Assembly (NCBI RefSeq): GCF_000214495.1
Contig: NZ_AFIJ01000008.1
Location: 62,001 to 126,000 of the forward strand
Direction: 5' to 3'
DNA from: Megasphaera lornae
GTDB lineage: Bacteria; Bacillota; Negativicutes; Veillonellales; Megasphaeraceae
Length of the DNA: 64,000 nucleotides
Shown piece after piece: positions 27,791 through 39,220 of the stretch (position 1 is its first letter; every line of letters begins with the position of its first letter). The notes under the pieces were generated by a model that was not told where the DNA came from, made no database searches, and saw only the letters and a program-made list of their open reading frames with translations. Position numbers and translations under genes: made by a program.

Positions 27791-28456
27791 ATGATGAAAC
27801 ATAAAAAAGCTATATCCGATGCGGTTATAGAACGATTGCCGTTATATTATCGTGATTTATTACTTTTAAAAGATGCCGGCATTGACATTATTTCTTCCGA
27901 ACGCTTAGGGGAACGATTAGGGATTACGCCGGAACAAATTCGGAAAGATTTAACGTGCTTCGGAGCCTTCGGTAAAAAAGGCGTCGGTTATTATGTCAAT
28001 GAACTGTGTCAACAAATTGTGGAAATTATCGGCTTACAACAACATTGGAAAGTAGGGATCGCCGGCATCGGTCACTTGGGATGGGCCTTGGCCAATTACA
28101 AAACCTTTGAGCGGTTGGGATTCAGAACTACCGGGTTATTTGATGTGGATCATCGCATTATCGGACAAAATGTGGGCGGCGTCATTGTGACGCCGATTGC
28201 GGACATGGCGGCGGTCATTGCCCGGGAAGGCATACAAATCGGCATTATTACCACGCCTGCGGCGGTAGCGCAGCAGGTGGCGGATGAGATGGTAAAGGCG
28301 GGCATCAAAGGGATTCTGTCGTTTGCACCTTTGCGCTTAACCGTACCGGATAATATTTTTGTATTCCGAGAAGATTTGTCTATCGGTTTGAGTCGGATTT
28401 CGTACTATTTAACCAATTGTTCCGGGAAGGCAATGACCGATGCGGACCGGACATAA
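27791..28456 (+). CDS. rex: Redox-sensing transcriptional repressor Rex
   Basis: A 221-residue protein with an N-terminal winged helix (RLGERLGITPEQIRKDLTCFGAFGKKGVGY) and a C-terminal Rossmann domain (VGIAGIGHLGWALANY) that senses the NADH/NAD+ ratio. Rex represses fermentation and respiration genes when NAD+ is high. The ATG at 27791 is behind GGGAGGAATG; the open frame extends upstream into the previous gene and is not used. Confidence 0.95.
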   Translation: MMKHKKAISDAVIERLPLYYRDLLLLKDAGIDIISSERLGERLGITPEQIRKDLTCFGAFGKKGVGYYVNELCQQIVEIIGLQQHWKVGIAGIGHLGWALANYKTFERLGFRTTGLFDVDHRIIGQNVGGVIVTPIADMAAVIAREGIQIGIITTPAAVAQQVADEMVKAGIKGILSFAPLRLTVPDNIFVFREDLSIGLSRISYYLTNCSGKAMTDADRT

Positions 28457-28472
28457 TGACAGAAGAAATTTC

Positions 28473-28595
28473 TTGACAACACAGGTGCGAATCTGTAAAA
28501 TAAATAAGTAAGCTTTTTACTTGGACTCCACTTAGCCCCGGAGAAAAAGACCTAAAGCTTTGGTTACGTATTCAATCAGGGAGGAATTACACAGC
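28473..28595 (+). promoter_or_regulatory. rplM-rpsI promoter and L13-type leader
   Basis: TTGACA (28473-28478), 17-nt spacer, TAAAAT (28496-28501). The transcript would start near 28508 and carry an 85-nt leader with AAGCTTT...AAAGCTTT pairing around CTTGGACTCCACTTAGCC. Firmicute L13 operons often have an autoregulatory leader at this place; the fold is judged by eye only. Confidence 0.6.
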
Positions 28596-29036
28596 ATGAA
28601 AACTACATTTATGGCCAATGCCGGCAACATCGAACGGAAATGGTTTGTTGTTGACGCTGACGGTCTTACATTAGGTCGTCTTGCTGCCGAAGTTGCTAAA
28701 ATTCTTCGGGGAAAACATAAACCGACTTTTACCCCGCATGTAGATACAGGTGATTTCGTCATTGTTATCAATGCAGCAAAGGTTAAATTGACCGGTAAAA
28801 AATTAATTCAAAAAACGTATTTCCATCATTCCGGTTATCCCGGCGGTTCCAAATTTACACAAGCCGGCCATTTATTGGAAAAACGGCCGGAACGTGTAGT
28901 GGAAATGGCGATTCGCGGTATGTTGCCCAAAAACAAATTGGGAGAACAAATGTATCGTAAATTAAACGTATATGCCGGTGCCGAACATCCGCATCAGGCA
29001 CAACAGCCGACTGAATTAAAATTAGACATTCGTTAA
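28596..29036 (+). CDS. rplM: Ribosomal protein L13
   Basis: A 146-residue product with the L13 core ([27 protein letters not shown] and [18 protein letters not shown]) and the terminal [12 protein letters not shown] motif. The ATG at 28596 follows GGGAGGAATT; longer frames start inside the leader. It is the first gene of the standard L13-S9 pair. Confidence 0.98.
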   Translation: MKTTFMANAGNIERKWFVVDADGLTLGRLAAEVAKILRGKHKPTFTPHVDTGDFVIVINAAKVKLTGKKLIQKTYFHHSGYPGGSKFTQAGHLLEKRPERVVEMAIRGMLPKNKLGEQMYRKLNVYAGAEHPHQAQQPTELKLDIR

Positions 29037-29054
29037 TACCGGGAGGAAGATTTC

Positions 29055-29450
29055 ATGGCAGAAACAACGTATTGCTACGGTACAGGCCGTAGAAAGACCT
29101 CCGTTGCCAGAGTTCGTCTGGTTCCGGGGCAAGGAAAAATTACTGTAAATAAAAAAGAATTAACCGAATATTTCGGTCGTAAAACGTTGGAATTAATTAT
29201 TCGTCAGCCTCTCGTATTGACGGGCATTGCCGATCAATATGATGTGATTGCCGACGTTAAAGGCGGCGGTCCCTCCGGACAAGCCGGCGCCATTCGTCAC
29301 GGCATTAGCCGCGCACTTCTCGAAGTGAACAGCGAATATCGTCAAAGCCTTAAAAAAGCGGGCTTGCTGACACGTGATCCGCGTGAAAAAGAACGCCGTA
29401 AATACGGTCTTAAAAAAGCGCGTAAAGCATCCCAGTTCTCCAAACGTTAA
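29055..29450 (+). CDS. rpsI: Ribosomal protein S9
   Basis: 131 residues with [13 protein letters not shown] at the N terminus, [19 protein letters not shown] in the middle and the invariant basic tail ending QFSKR, which reaches into the ribosomal P site. It lies 18 nt after rplM. Confidence 0.98.
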   Translation: MAETTYCYGTGRRKTSVARVRLVPGQGKITVNKKELTEYFGRKTLELIIRQPLVLTGIADQYDVIADVKGGGPSGQAGAIRHGISRALLEVNSEYRQSLKKAGLLTRDPREKERRKYGLKKARKASQFSKR

Positions 29451-29466
29451 ACGTTCGAATACGAGT

Positions 29467-29499
29467 AAAACCGGTGACCTTGAAGGTTATCGGTTTTTT
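29467..29499 (+). terminator. Terminator of rplM-rpsI
   Basis: AAAACCGGTGACC pairs with GGTTATCGGTTTT (two G-U pairs) and ends in a T run. Confidence 0.85.
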
Positions 29500-29660
29500 C
29501 TTTATGCGGAAATCGGGACGGCGGCTTTCCGGACTCGGTACGACAGGCCCGTTCATCCGCAGAAAATGACTATACATTCAGCAGGTGTATGATATAATAC
29601 TAGAGAATATAGTTGCAATGGATTACATCGTTACTTGCGTAAAAACAGTAGGAGGAAATA

Positions 29661-31196
29661 ATGGAACAAAAAGAGCTTGTTATTGTGGTTGATTTCGGGG
29701 GCCAATACAATCAATTGATTGCGCGTCGCGTGCGAGAAAATCACGTATATTGTGAAGTTTATCCCTATCAGAAGGCGTGGGAAGAAATTAAAAAGAAACG
29801 TCCGCAGGGGATTATCTTTACCGGGGGGCCCGCCAGCGTATATGATGAAAACGCACCGCGCATGGAAGCGGCAATTTTTCAAGCGGGCATTCCCGTATTG
29901 GGACTGTGCTACGGCATGCAATATATGGCACAAACGTTGCACGGCACCGTGCAGCAGGCAACCGCCCGTGAATTCGGCAAAACCGTGATTACCGTGCGTA
30001 ACGACTCGCCGTTATTTCAGGGATTAGCCGCCCGGCAAACCGTCTGGATGAGTCACCGGGATTATGTAGCCGCCTTGCCGGAGGGCTTTGAAAGTATTGC
30101 CTCCTCCGCAAATTGTCCGGTGGCGGCGATGCAAAATAAAGAAAAAAAACTCTATGCTCTGCAATTCCATCCGGAAGTACTCCATTCGGAACACGGCAAA
30201 GAAATGCTGCATAATTTTTTATTTGCCGTTTGTCATTGCACCGGTACCTGGACGATGGCCAATTATGCCAAAACGGCAGTAGCGGATATTCGCCGTACAG
30301 TGGGTGACGGAAAAGTAGTGTTGGCACTTTCCGGCGGCGTGGACAGCTCGGTTGCGGCCGCCCTTATTTCCCGAGCGGTAGGCAAGCAACTGACCTGTAT
30401 TTTTGTCGATCACGGATTGATGCGGAAAAACGAAGGCGATGAAGTAGAGCGGGCCTTTCAATCTTCCGGCATGAATTTTATTCGCGTAGATGCAGCCGCC
30501 CGGTTTTTAGGAAAATTGGCACATGTAGGGGACCCGGAAGCAAAACGTAAAATTATCGGGGAAGAATTTATTCGCGTCTTTGAAGAAGAAGGCCGAAAAA
30601 TCGGCGCCGTCGATTTTTTAGCACAAGGAACCATATATCCCGATGTCATTGAATCCGGAGCCGGGGATGCGGCCGTTATCAAAAGTCATCATAATGTAGG
30701 CGGCTTACCGGCCGTCGTAGACTTTAAAGGACTTATTGAGCCCTTGCGTAATTTGTTTAAAGATGAAGTGCGGGAACTGGGCAGTGAATTGGGGTTACCC
30801 GACTATTTGGTGTGGCGCCAACCCTTCCCCGGTCCCGGTTTGGCCATTCGCGTTATGGGCGAAATAACGGCGGAAAAACTGGACATTTTACGGGAAGCGG
30901 ATGCCATTTTCAGAGAAGAAATCGTAAAAGCCGGTCTGGCTCGTTCGATTAATCAATATTTTGCAGTATTAACCGCCAATCGTACAGTGGGCGTCATGGG
31001 CGACTTTCGCACCTATGACTATACCTTGGCCTTGCGCGGCGTTACCACTACGGATTTTATGACGGCCGATTGGGCGCGCATTCCGTATGACGTCCTGGAA
31101 ACCGTATCCGGTCGTATTGTCAACGAAGTTCCGCATATCAACCGTATTGTATATGATATTACCGGTAAACCGCCGGCTACGATCGAATGGGAATAG
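29661..31196 (+). CDS. guaA: GMP synthase (glutamine-hydrolysing)
   Basis: 511 residues. The class I amidotransferase domain has the nucleophile in GLCYGMQYM (Cys83) and the His/Glu of [11 protein letters not shown]; the ATP pyrophosphatase domain has the PP-loop [13 protein letters not shown] near residue 224. The C terminus is the typical PPATIEWE. The 3' end is a well-known integration site for genomic islands, and here it forms the left boundary of an integrated element; the coding sequence is kept intact. Confidence 0.97.
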   Translation: MEQKELVIVVDFGGQYNQLIARRVRENHVYCEVYPYQKAWEEIKKKRPQGIIFTGGPASVYDENAPRMEAAIFQAGIPVLGLCYGMQYMAQTLHGTVQQATAREFGKTVITVRNDSPLFQGLAARQTVWMSHRDYVAALPEGFESIASSANCPVAAMQNKEKKLYALQFHPEVLHSEHGKEMLHNFLFAVCHCTGTWTMANYAKTAVADIRRTVGDGKVVLALSGGVDSSVAAALISRAVGKQLTCIFVDHGLMRKNEGDEVERAFQSSGMNFIRVDAAARFLGKLAHVGDPEAKRKIIGEEFIRVFEEEGRKIGAVDFLAQGTIYPDVIESGAGDAAVIKSHHNVGGLPAVVDFKGLIEPLRNLFKDEVRELGSELGLPDYLVWRQPFPGPGLAIRVMGEITAEKLDILREADAIFREEIVKAGLARSINQYFAVLTANRTVGVMGDFRTYDYTLALRGVTTTDFMTADWARIPYDVLETVSGRIVNEVPHINRIVYDITGKPPATIEWE

Positions 31197-31204
31197 TAGC
31201 AAAA
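31185..31204. other. attL-like site at the guaA 3' end
   Basis: GAATGGGAATAGTAGCAAAA, covering the guaA stop codon. Partner copy at 48609-48628. Confidence 0.8.
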
Positions 31205-31250
31205 TTTTCTAAAATGGCTTAATTACAAGCTATAAAGAGAATGAAAAATG

Positions 31251-31280
31251 GCTACTGGTACTCAAATGGTACTGGAAGTA
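31251..31280. repeat. Short direct repeats near the left end
   Basis: TGGTACT occurs at the start of this stretch and again 10 nt later, within 75 nt of attL. These could be arm-type integrase sites. The stretch also reads as a short peptide ending in a stop, which looks like a gene tail and is not called. Confidence 0.3.
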
Positions 31281-31303
31281 AAAAAGAATAAATTGAATAA
31301 TAG

Positions 31304-31364
31304 TTCCAAGTGGTTTACATGAGGACAAAAAATTAGACCGTAGTTTCAAACTACGGTCTTTTTG
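31304..31364 (+). repeat. Copy A of a 60-bp repeat with terminator, left of the defence cargo
   Basis: TTCCAAGTGGTTTACAT, then GGACAAAAA and a terminator (AGACCGTAGTTTCAAACTACGGTCT plus T5). A near-identical block lies at 39221-39280, so the two copies bracket the AlbA_2 and STAND genes. Confidence 0.85.
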
Positions 31365-31404
31365 GGTGTGATATTGTACATAATTTAGCAAATTAATAAA
31401 TAAT

Positions 31405-31457
31405 GCGACAATAAAATGTCGGTTTGAATTCAAATATTGTCGCAAATATGATATAAT
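31405..31457 (+). promoter_or_regulatory. Promoter and operator-like inverted repeat of the AlbA_2 gene
   Basis: Perfect 9-bp arms GCGACAATA (31405-31413) and TATTGTCGC (31435-31443). A promoter overlaps them: TTCAAA (31429-31434), 17-nt spacer containing the right arm, TATAAT (31452-31457). The loop holds AATGTCGGTTTGAAT (31415-31429), which recurs inside the downstream gene. Binding here would block transcription, so autorepression is likely. Confidence 0.65.
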
Positions 31458-31480
31458 AATTGTATTAGAGGAGGTCTGCA

Positions 31481-32812
31481 ATGAACCCATATATTGAATC
31501 AGAAACATTAGAACTTAAAGAAAAATATACGGATACAATTACAAAGGAAATAGTATCTTTCCTTAATGGTGCGGGGGGATCAATTATTATTGGAGTAAAA
31601 GATAATGGTACAGTAGTTGGTGTAGACAAAGTTGATGAGGTTCTTAGAAAAATATCCGATATTATAACAACTAAAATAGAACCGAACCCACAAGATGAAA
31701 TTAGCTCAGAACTCAAATTTGATGATGGAAAAACCCTTATAGTAACTCATATAAATAAAGGACGTCATCATATTTATTGTCAAAAGAAATTTGGGTTTTC
31801 TTCTACTGGATGCACAATACGAATCGGTACAACCTGCAAAGAAATGACACCGGAACAGATAAAAATTCGATATGAGAAAAAATTTATAGATAATGAATAT
31901 ATGCTTAAGAAAAAATCAAACTCATCAGATTTATCGTTTAGGGAACTTAAGATATATTATTCAGAAAAAAATTATCATTTGGACGATAAATCTTTTGAAA
32001 CGAATTTGAATTTAAGAAATGAAGCCGGAGAATATAATTTATTAGCAGAACTATTATCCGATAAAAATAATATTCCATTTATTTTTGTGAAATTTCAAGG
32101 GGAAAATAAAGCTTCTATATCTCAAAGAAGCGATTATGGTTATGGATGTATATTAACGACTTATGGGAAAACAAAAAACAGATTGCAGGCTGAAAATATA
32201 TGTATTTCTGATACGACAGTTAGACCAAGAAAAGATACATACTTATTTGATTTTGATTGTGTTAACGAGGCAATTTTAAATGCTTTGGTTCATAACGATT
32301 GGACAATCACTGAACCACAGATTTCAATGTTTCATGACAGACTTGATATATTATCACATGGTGGACTTCCTGGCGGAATGACAAAAGAGCAATTTTTTGA
32401 TGGAATAAGTAGGCCAAGAAATGCAACTTTGATGAGGATATTTTTAAATATGGGATTAACTGAACACACTGGACATGGAATTCCAACCATTGTAGAAAAA
32501 TATGGAAAAGATGTTTTTGAAATTGAAAGCAACTATATTAGATGTACTATTCCTTTTGAACAGGAAGTAATTGAACAAATAGACAATAAAAATGTCGGTT
32601 TGAATGTCGGTTTGAATGTCGGTTTGAATAAGACTGAGAAGAAAGTGATTGAACTTTTGATAGAAAATCCAAATTTAACATCAATCGAACTTTCAGAAAA
32701 AATTGGTGTGACAAAGAGGACTATTGAAAGGACATTCAGATCTTTACAAGAAAAGAAAATTATAGAAAGAATCGGATCAAAGCGTGATGGTAATTGGATT
32801 GTAGTCAGGTAA
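31481..32812 (+). CDS. AlbA_2 (Schlafen-like) domain protein with ATPase-like and winged-helix domains
   Basis: The N terminus has the AlbA_2 pattern (ETLELKEKYTD, FLNGAGGSIIIGVKDNGTVVGV). The middle has a GHKL/HATPase_c_4-like region (EAILNALVHNDWT, and HTGHGIPTIVEKYG). The C terminus is a winged helix (LTSIELSEKIGVTKRTIERTFRSLQEKKIIERIG). Proteins of this layout are putative regulators and are frequent in defence islands. A linker of three NVGL units joins the last two domains. It is 443 residues with GAGGAGG before the ATG. It stands next to the giant STAND gene and may regulate it; it might instead be an independent gene. Confidence 0.8.
   Translation: MNPYIESETLELKEKYTDTITKEIVSFLNGAGGSIIIGVKDNGTVVGVDKVDEVLRKISDIITTKIEPNPQDEISSELKFDDGKTLIVTHINKGRHHIYCQKKFGFSSTGCTIRIGTTCKEMTPEQIKIRYEKKFIDNEYMLKKKSNSSDLSFRELKIYYSEKNYHLDDKSFETNLNLRNEAGEYNLLAELLSDKNNIPFIFVKFQGENKASISQRSDYGYGCILTTYGKTKNRLQAENICISDTTVRPRKDTYLFDFDCVNEAILNALVHNDWTITEPQISMFHDRLDILSHGGLPGGMTKEQFFDGISRPRNATLMRIFLNMGLTEHTGHGIPTIVEKYGKDVFEIESNYIRCTIPFEQEVIEQIDNKNVGLNVGLNVGLNKTEKKVIELLIENPNLTSIELSEKIGVTKRTIERTFRSLQEKKIIERIGSKRDGNWIVVR
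32591..32629 (+). repeat. In-frame 12-nt tandem repeat (three copies) in the AlbA_2 gene
   Basis: AATGTCGGTTTG occurs three times in a row, encoding NVGL repeats, preceded by GACAATAAA. The same GACAATAAA-AATGTCGGTTTGAAT arrangement lies in the promoter at 31407-31429. Copy number could change by slippage without shifting frame. Confidence 0.9.
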
Positions 32813-33246
32813 ATAGAATATATTTCTAAATTAAAGTTTATAATAATGATTTGTTTTAGTATATTAGATATTTTACTTTGGAGATAATATTGCCAAGCTC
32901 TATATTTATTTGATTATAGAGATTTTTGAATTATTATTTAATTAAAAATAAAATTCCTAATATAAGTTAAGAATTTCATTATGTATATATTACTTTTAAT
33001 TAAATATAAAATATAGACAAATTCATAATTTAAGAGATTTTTCTAAAGATGTATAATTTTTATTATTAGAAAAAAGTAATAATTAAGATTAATTAAAAAT
33101 AAGGAAATAAAGAATTAAATTTATTAAATTATTCTAAAGAGAAACATTTTCTATAAATTGATTACTAGAATGATATTTAATAAAGAAAAATTGTGGCAGT
33201 TATAAGATAAATATATTAAATGTATAATAAAGAGGTTGCTAAAATT
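32813..33246. other. Very AT-rich gap before the STAND gene
   Basis: No plausible gene is seen. A weak hairpin CTCTATA/TATAGAG followed by ATTTTT (32898-32927) may terminate the AlbA_2 gene. Possible promoters for the next gene are TTGTGG-17-TATTAA (33191-33219) and TATAAT at 33223-33228; neither is strong. The extreme AT content resembles the silenced or toxic-cargo upstream regions of some defence genes. Confidence 0.5.
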
Positions 33247-36200
33247 ATGGGATATTCAGCGAAAACAAAACCAGGTATGGCGGATCCTTATTGGTATGAA
33301 TGGTCTGTGGGTCAGAAATATATCGTAGAAATGCTCAATCCAGATAGCCATATTCAATATGTTGAGCTTCAGGCAGATGTTCAATTGGGTTTAGATGATG
33401 TAGTGATTACATACGATAATGGCAAAACTAAATTTATCCAAGTAAAGCATACAAGAGTTGATGATACGATAACTTTTGGGGATATTGTTTCTACTGGGAA
33501 ACTTAAAAAGGATATTAATTCTAAATGCTCATTATTAGGAGAATTAGCAAGGTCATGGAATTTGGAAAAAGGCTTACATACAGATTCGGAAGTATATATT
33601 TTTACAAATAAAAAAGTAGGAAGTAGAGCTTCATTGGCTGAAAAAGGAAAAATTAATAGGCCACCATTGAATATTTTTTTGGAAGAATTACAAGACAAAG
33701 TAAGTAAAGCTGAGAGCTTTTCAGATATAGTTTTTTCTGATAATAAGGAAGCTTGGAAAGAATGGTGTAGTGAACTTGAATATATTGAAAAGGATGAAGA
33801 TAAGCTTACTTTTTTGAAAAATCTACATGTGAAAACAGATCAGGAAAGTTTGGGGGATTTAGGAAATTCAATAAAAAGTAAATTGCAGAGATATCTTTCA
33901 GTTTCTGAGGAAGTGTCAGATATTTTGCTTGGAAAGCTTGACCATGCTTTGAGAGATTGGACTACATCCAAGCGAAACAGCTCAAAAATAACTATAGAGA
34001 AATTATACTCAGCGTTATCTATAGAAGAAGAAGTTATAATTTATAATCATGATCTAATACCAGTTAGTCCTTTTTTTGATAGCAGAAATGAATTTATATA
34101 TAATATTGAAATAGATATTATAGATGGATATGAAAAAGTTCTTTATTTATCGGGAGTACCAGGAACAGGAAAAACCAATATTATTAGTAAACTTTCCTGT
34201 AAAAAAGATAGTTTAGTTGACATTCGTTATTATGCATATGAGCCGATTGATCCCAATAAAGAATATTTACCATCTGACGTTTCTGAAAGAGTAAAAAAAG
34301 GGGTATTTTGGGATACATTATTAAATCAATTAAGAAAATTGTTAGCGGGTAATTTATATAAATATAAAGTACCTGTTTCAAATAGTTTTTTAAAATTGGA
34401 AGAAAAGAAAAACGAGTTTTTCAGAATTGCCTCTGAATTTGCAAAGGATAGAAATAGGATATTCGTACTTGCTATAGATGGATTAGACCATGCTGCTAGA
34501 TCTGGTGTAATAGATGAAACATTTTTACCAACATTACCTAATCCAGAATATATTCCAGATAACGTAAAGATTATTATTGCAGGTCAGCCAAAGGAAGACT
34601 ATAGAAATTATCCGTATTGGTTATACCAAAATTCTCAAAATGTTAAAGAATATGTAGTCCCAAATATTCAACCAAGTGATATTGAAAAGCTTGTTAATGA
34701 AAGATGTAACCATTATAATTCAAACAATAAAAAAAACGTATCTAATATAATTTCTAAGTATGCAGGTGGTAATACGTTGGCTGCTATTTTTTGCTGTGCA
34801 CGAGGCGATGAACTGCTCTGATCCGTTGATACTGGAAGAAAGACTTAAGTATAGAAAATTAAGTGGAAATATTCAAGAATATTATAGAACAATATGGGAA
34901 GATACAAAAAAGGAAATGCAGATACCTTTTGTTGATTATAAAATGGCTGGGGTATTTGCTTTCTTTAATGAACCTATTAGCGCAAAAAAACTTAGTTCGA
35001 TTTTTAAAGATGAAGGAATTAGCAATTCTTCATGGAATAATATTCTCAAAGCATTGAGTCCGCTTTTGATAGAAAAAAATAATACATATACTATTCTTCA
35101 TAATGATATCCGCATTTATTTATCAGGAATTATTGGTATAGATAAAGATCATGTTAGAGAGGTTTATTCGAAGCTTGTAGATTATTATCTTTCTCAAGAA
35201 GAAAAAACTATTGGGTTTTACAGAGATGTTATTAGATTTTTAATAGCGTCAGGTAGAACAGAGGAATTTTCAATTATTTATAATCCTGAATATGTAATGA
35301 GTGCATATGTTAATGGAATTGATCTGACAGAATTGAATCATATTACGGATGAATTAATGCGTTATGTAATCAACGAAGATTCTATAGATTGGAATAAATT
35401 AAGGAGTGTGACACTTGGGTATTTGACTATTGAACAAATTCGAAAAAGTTTGTACGAGATAGAAGATGTCTCTTTTCGTAAAAGCATAAGGATTATGAAC
35501 GTTCATAAATATGAATGTTATATTACATCGGTAGATAAATGGACATCAAAAATTATATTAGATGTACTTCAATTGATTAATGATTTATATGAAAACGGCG
35601 AAGAATATCGTGGAATAACTCTATTTTTGAATTGGTTTAATCATGTTAAGTTTTCGGAAATTCAAAAAATAATAAATGATGGAAATAAAAATCTTCGAGG
35701 GAGTGATGGTAGAAATATATCTGAATTACTAAGTAAAGCTTGTGTTAATACAGAACATTTTGAAATTCTAGATGGTATTTCTGAACTTGAAGCTGACAAT
35801 TTTTTAATAAATACCGTTGAACATGTTATAGGTGAAATTATTGAAAATCTTCACGCAGAAAAGTTAGAAAAGGCATTCGGTTCTCTTGATTTGATTTTAA
35901 TAGATCCTCTTGTAGTTGGAATAAAAAAACTAATTGAGCAAAATCGTTATGAGGATCTGAAAATTTTAAAAAAGTCGATTCAAAAACGAAAAATCTCTAA
36001 CTCCATGAGTATGATGATATTCTATTTTTTAAAAATTGTGACAGGAGATGTTGATTGGAACGATAATAAAGATGGTGTTGTTTGGGATGAAATTGAATCA
36101 GTAGAGATGCCGGATGATAATATTGAAAACTTAATGACCTATTACACTATTTATGCTATTGTAGCATCATATTTACAAAATAAAACTCGCTCAACTATTG

Positions 36201-39121
36201 CTCAAGAAATAACTAATAAATATATTGAAGCTCATAATCACATGAAACCAGATTATTTTTTGTTATATTTTAATGCTGCTGCGTATTTGGGAAAATGGCT
36301 TAAAGATAAAAATAATAAAAGACAGTTAAATGAACCAGTTAATGATCTTAAACTTATCATAAGTAATTTATATTGTAAAAATTGGAGTATTAATGAACTT
36401 GATTTTGAAACACCCTTTCTTCGAGCATATCTTCTGAATGCATATATAATTCTTTTAGAAGACGAGAGCATTCAATTCCAAAATATGTTAAAAAATTCTT
36501 TAGAAAGAGTCTTCGAGGATAATCCTGTTAATCAATTATTTGCTCCTGGCATGCTATATTACAGAAATAATCTCAAAAGAATGCAACTATGGATTGATGA
36601 ATGGCTAGCTGATAATGGAAGAGTTTGGTCAGAATCTATTGGTGATAGGAACAGAATAGTTAAAAAATTTTTAGAATCGAAAGAAAAATATGATAAATAC
36701 AATGATCTTAATCTTAGAGGTGCTGTGGATAAAGTTAGATGGTCTGTTATCGGATTTGCATCACATAAGGAATACTGTGTGGATTATTTGCTGAACTGGT
36801 ATACAAATATTGTTGATAGATTTCCTGAATATATTTGTAATTATGCTGAAATTGTTAAAAATATTTCTGATAAAATTGAGGTTCTTGGGGATAATAGGAT
36901 AGAATATACGTTAAATACTAAAATCTATTCTGATTTGGGTAGCGAAGGGACTTTTCGTATTCAAAGCATTTTGAAAAATAGAAGACTATTTTCTCAATGT
37001 ATTTCGAATCCATCATATCTAATTGATATGTTGATTGGATACCTTAAAGATAGAAAAATTGATAAGGAACAACTTCTAATAATTTGGTCCGTAGGAATAG
37101 GATTATTAGATTGGCGAAATGAAGTTGATCATGATTCTATTTCTTCATTGCAAAGTTCAATTGAAATATGTTCGACAAAAAATGGAATCATTGATATCAA
37201 AAAGGATTTGTCAAAACTTGGACCTGCATATATTGATTTGTTTTCAGATCCAGTAAAACATATTATACCAGATAGATGGTGTGATAATGAAAATAGTGTT
37301 AAAGAATTTGAAAATGCAGAAGAGATATTGACATCATATATTACAAAAAGTGATGAAGATTTACCAGAATATTCTGATGTTATTAAGGCGATAAAGTTTC
37401 TTTATACTGATAATAAGTTAACTGAAACTCAAATTAATCGAGTGCTTGCTGTTGAGCTAAGCAAAGACAATTATGGCATTAATCAAAATAGTGTCTTAGA
37501 ATTTATATTTGGTATTGCAAAAGATAATGATATAGATGAATTCTTAAGACAATACATTAGAAAGGCTATTGATAATAATAGATTCTATCCATATTTAGAT
37601 CTACCATATATTATTGGTTGGAGGCTTAAACATAAGGAAGAATATTATATTGTTGAATCTTTAGAAGCGCTAATTTCTACATTCAATTGTTGGATTACAG
37701 CATCAAATCATATAGAAGGACCCGAATTAGAAGAGGGATATGATTATTCTAGATATACAAATTTTGAAAAAGAAGATATGCTTACTAATTTGTTTAAGAT
37801 TCTTATGTTATTGATTACATCTGATGATGCCGATGCTGCGAGAGTTGCAATTGGAGGAATAACAGCATTTTTGAGAGTTAATATTAGTTATATTCATAAA
37901 ATAGAAGAATATTGGCATAGATTACATTATCAAGCGAAAGAATGGTTCATTATGGTGTATGAATTCGTATATGAATTGTGCCCAGAACATAGAGAAAAGA
38001 TTTATGGATATTTAGTTATTCACTCGAAAGATGATGATTTTAATGTAGCACTATACTCAAAGCTACTCTGTGAGAATATTAATCCTAACTATTCAAAAGA
38101 ATATTGTGTAGAAAAAAAAGACTACTTTTCATATATCCCAAATAATGGAAAAAAACTATTAATAAGAACGCCTAGAAATAGTCATTGGATTAATGGAAGC
38201 GATTGTGTGTTGGAGCAAATATCGTTAATGGAAGAGCGTTTATTAATTGATTTTACGGATTTAGAAAGACGTACGGCTGATTATTTTGATAATGTAGAAG
38301 TTCAGAGTTTGTTGCCACTTTTTAGAAGAAAAACTGGAGGATGTAGAGTTGTATGTGATAAAGTGAATTTAGCTTTTTTTCGTGTATTATATAAGGATTG
38401 GTACTACGGAAGGTGGAATGGTATGGATGCTGAATTGGCTAGAATTTTACTTTCTGCGTCGGAACCATTTACTTTGTTACTTTCACCTTATAGATGGAAA
38501 TGGAATGAGTGTAAGTTATTTGACAATCCTGATAATATAATTTCTTTATCAAAAACAGAAAGAAATTCTAGAATAGAACAAGTATTTAATACGGGAATAA
38601 ATTCTGATTATATTGTATTAGCAGGTGCTATTGAGGACTATACATATAAAAAGCAAATTTTTGGTTATATTTTAGGATATTTAGATGTGCAAGAAATAAA
38701 TGAGCAACAGGCGAGTCAAGAAGTTGAAAGAAATGCGCGTTTATTCTTAAAGAAGAGAAGAGACTATATTGAATATCAAAACCCAAATGTAACAATGCAT
38801 CAGAATGGAATTGAGAGTTTTAAGCAAAGTAACATTATGTGTGGATTTAGTAAATTCATGCTTTCGGCATTAGGGTGGAAAACAAGATTTGGGTTACAAG
38901 GCTTAGAAATAGTTAATTTAAATGATGAAATAGTAGGAAAACTAGAGTGTTTTTATGGATTTAAAACAGATATAACTAATAGATACTCTTCAAATCAACC
39001 TTATTTACAGAGGTGGATAGTAAAAAGAAAAAAATTGAATGAAGCTCTTGAAGAATCTAAATGTCCATTTCAGGTAAGAACAATAATTGACTCTTTGGTG
39101 ACTAGCTTAGAAGAATTATGA
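33247..39121 (+). pseudogene. Giant nuclease-STAND NTPase, Avs-like antiviral protein candidate, with one frameshift
   Basis: Two overlapping frames join if one T is dropped from the T6 run at 34787-34792: the first then reads GGNTLAAIF and continues AVHEAMNCSDPLILEERLKYR, a natural STAND sequence. The joined protein is about 1,957 residues. Residues 1-110 look like a Cap4/DUF4297-type PD-(D/E)xK nuclease (LQADVQLGLDDVVITY, FIQVKHT). Walker A (SGVPGTGKTN) is near residue 302 and Walker B (VLAIDGLDHAAR) near 408. The remaining 1,440 residues are helical, as in the sensor arms of Avs and other STAND defence proteins. The ATG at 33247 is preferred (GAGG upstream) over that at 33220. As read, the gene gives a 524-residue nuclease-NTPase fragment and a separate sensor frame. 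Family assignment is by motif and architecture only. Confidence 0.75.
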
Positions 39122-39220
39122 ATGATAAACAATATTTTATAAATTAGTTTAATTATATGCTCTAAAGAAAATGTAAAATAAATGTTGGAGTGGAGTTGAA
39201 AATAATAAATTTAATAATTC

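Noticed and set aside
31240..31290. Short frame near attL reading NGYWYSNGTGSKK and stop, like a cell-wall-binding repeat
   Set aside because: Only about 16 codons with no start context; it is at most a gene tail carried in at the junction.
33220..34821. Treating the 533-codon frame and the 1,453-codon frame as two separate defence genes
   Set aside because: The downstream frame has no ribosome site, begins inside a conserved STAND segment, and the two join smoothly if one T of a run is removed.
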